Of a DNA stretch of 64,000 nt, positions 63,391 through 64,000 are shown one piece after another. This DNA is from Longibacter salinarum (GTDB lineage: Bacteria > Bacteroidota > Rhodothermia > Rhodothermales > Salinibacteraceae). Both the position numbers and the translations under genes were made by a program. Position 1 is the first letter of the stretch, and every line of letters begins with the position of its first letter. The stretch lies in NCBI RefSeq assembly GCF_002554795.1, contig NZ_PDEQ01000009.1, positions 1-64,000 on the forward strand, given 5' to 3'. The notes under the pieces are model-generated. The model ran no database searches. It was not told where the DNA came from and saw only the letters and a program-made list of their open reading frames with translations.

Positions 63391-63795
63391 ATGGGAATAT
63401 TCGGTTCCCGAGACAAGGACCCCCTCCTGCAAAACGATCCCCTCGCAGAGCCCTCTGACGTGGCGGCGACGTCCGAGGATGAGCGCAACACGGAGACGAC
63501 GCGCTCCACCGACTCACTATTTTCCGAATACCACGAGCCCGACAATACTGCCGTTGACTCCGCCTCCCCAGAGCCAAAACCACTCTCCGCTGGCGACCCA
63601 CCTCGGTATTTCTGGGACGGCAACCTTCGCGTCATCGTCTGCTCGACGGAAGCGGCCGCCAACGGACAACTCGGCGACGTAAATGCGGCGCTCGACCGGG
63701 GCTGGCACCTACATCGCGTCGAGGTGCGCCACCGCCCTCGTTCGTCACGTGAATCCCGATTTCTCACATTCATTCTTGCCCAATCGGACCCGTAA
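63391..63795 (+). CDS. Unknown protein between ParA and Roadblock genes
   Basis: A 134-aa protein I do not recognise. Residues 1-70 are polar and acidic, rich in Asp, Glu, Ser and Pro, and probably disordered. Residues 71-134 look folded (PRYFWDGNLRVIVCSTEAAANGQLGDVNAALDRGWHLHRVEV) with alternating strand and helix. No signal peptide or membrane segment. The gene is 63 bp after parA and about 107 bp before the Roadblock gene, same strand, so probably one transcript. A disordered N-terminus plus small folded C-terminus is a common adaptor layout. Confidence 0.75.
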   Translation: MGIFGSRDKDPLLQNDPLAEPSDVAATSEDERNTETTRSTDSLFSEYHEPDNTAVDSASPEPKPLSAGDPPRYFWDGNLRVIVCSTEAAANGQLGDVNAALDRGWHLHRVEVRHRPRSSRESRFLTFILAQSDP

Positions 63796-63902
63796 AACGA
63801 GTTCCATCCGTTCTCGACAGACCGCAAGCACCGACGAGCCTCCGTTCGTAGTGGACCGGATCGCGCAACACATCACACACTCATGAACTAACGACGCATC
63901 CC

Positions 63903-64000
63903 ATGTCAACCATTGAGAGCATAAACAGTGTCCTGAAAAACCTCGCAAACGCAATCCCGGGCCAGATCGACGGCACGGTCATCGCCTCGACAGACGGATT
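63903..64000 (+). CDS. Roadblock/LC7-domain protein, 5' part only
   Basis: The start ATG at 63903 opens 32 codons to the window edge: MSTIESINSVLKNLANAI, then PGQIDGTVIASTDG. The opening helix followed by a strand ending in a STDG turn matches the beginning of Roadblock/LC7 (MglB-like) proteins, where an I-DGAVVVSxDG segment is typical. In other bacteria these proteins regulate small Ras-like GTPases (MglA) in polarity and motility. The rest lies outside the window, so the assignment rests on about 30 residues and on being downstream of a ParA gene. Confidence 0.6.
   Translation, partial: MSTIESINSVLKNLANAIPGQIDGTVIASTDG

Overview
The window looks like a chromosomal segment of a moderately GC-rich, Gram-negative member of the Bacteroidota/Rhodothermota side of the tree. 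A salt-adapted relative of Salinibacter, Longibacter or Longimonas is my best guess. This is inference from acidic proteins, many lipoprotein (LxxC) signals, PKD and delta-60 repeat proteins, scarce Shine-Dalgarno sites, and the mix of gene families. I saw no rRNA, tRNA, CRISPR array or insertion sequence.

Layout. 1-9.3 kb: on the minus strand, an MltD-like lytic transglycosylase, a large two-component-propeller histidine kinase, a propionyl-CoA carboxylase beta chain and an unrecognised protein. 9.5-11.6 kb: an ABC permease/ATPase pair. 11.7-14.6 kb: an electrophile-stress cluster (Old Yellow Enzyme, TetR repressor, DJ-1/PfpI protein) in which the two enzyme genes carry the same candidate operator about 85 bp upstream. 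14.7-18.1 kb: two exported beta-rich proteins. 18.65-31.7 kb: a type IV pilus operon (pilin, PilC, PilB, three prepilin/PilX-like proteins, PilT, a PilM-PilN fusion, a PilO-PilP-like fusion, a secretin). 31.8-38 kb: a CPBP protease, a PKD/SPOR-like membrane protein with a strong candidate -1 frameshift signal, two tandem paralogous micro-proteins, and NfeD with two stomatin-like proteins. 38-43.7 kb: 5-formyl-THF cyclo-ligase-like protein, KptA, two lipoproteins and PurB. 44.2-51.8 kb: three tandem subtilisin-like lipoproteins and an alpha-amylase lipoprotein. 52.1-57 kb: glnA with an Lrp/AsnC regulator, then threonine degradation (tdh, kbl) behind a structured leader. 57-61 kb: lipoprotein, glyoxalase-fold dioxygenase, beta-helix lipoprotein. 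61.3-64 kb: an XRE/S24-type repressor with altered catalytic residues, divergent from a ParA ATPase, an unknown protein and a Roadblock/LC7 protein cut by the window edge.

Two signals stand out. First, at least ten intergenic clusters of degenerate 7-bp tandem repeats, each with its own heptad, often touching start or stop codons. They resemble the STRR repeats of cyanobacteria. Second, an in-phase A AAA AAA heptamer, a 5-nt spacer and a perfect 8-bp GC stem in the PKD/SPOR gene, where the -1 frame continues into a 141-residue acidic tail directly after a transmembrane segment.

Working together: the pilus genes form a nearly complete envelope machine for assembly, retraction and outer-membrane passage (no prepilin peptidase is seen here). 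The proteases and amylase point to a polymer-degrading heterotroph. Lrp-glnA and tdh-kbl link nitrogen assimilation and amino-acid breakdown.
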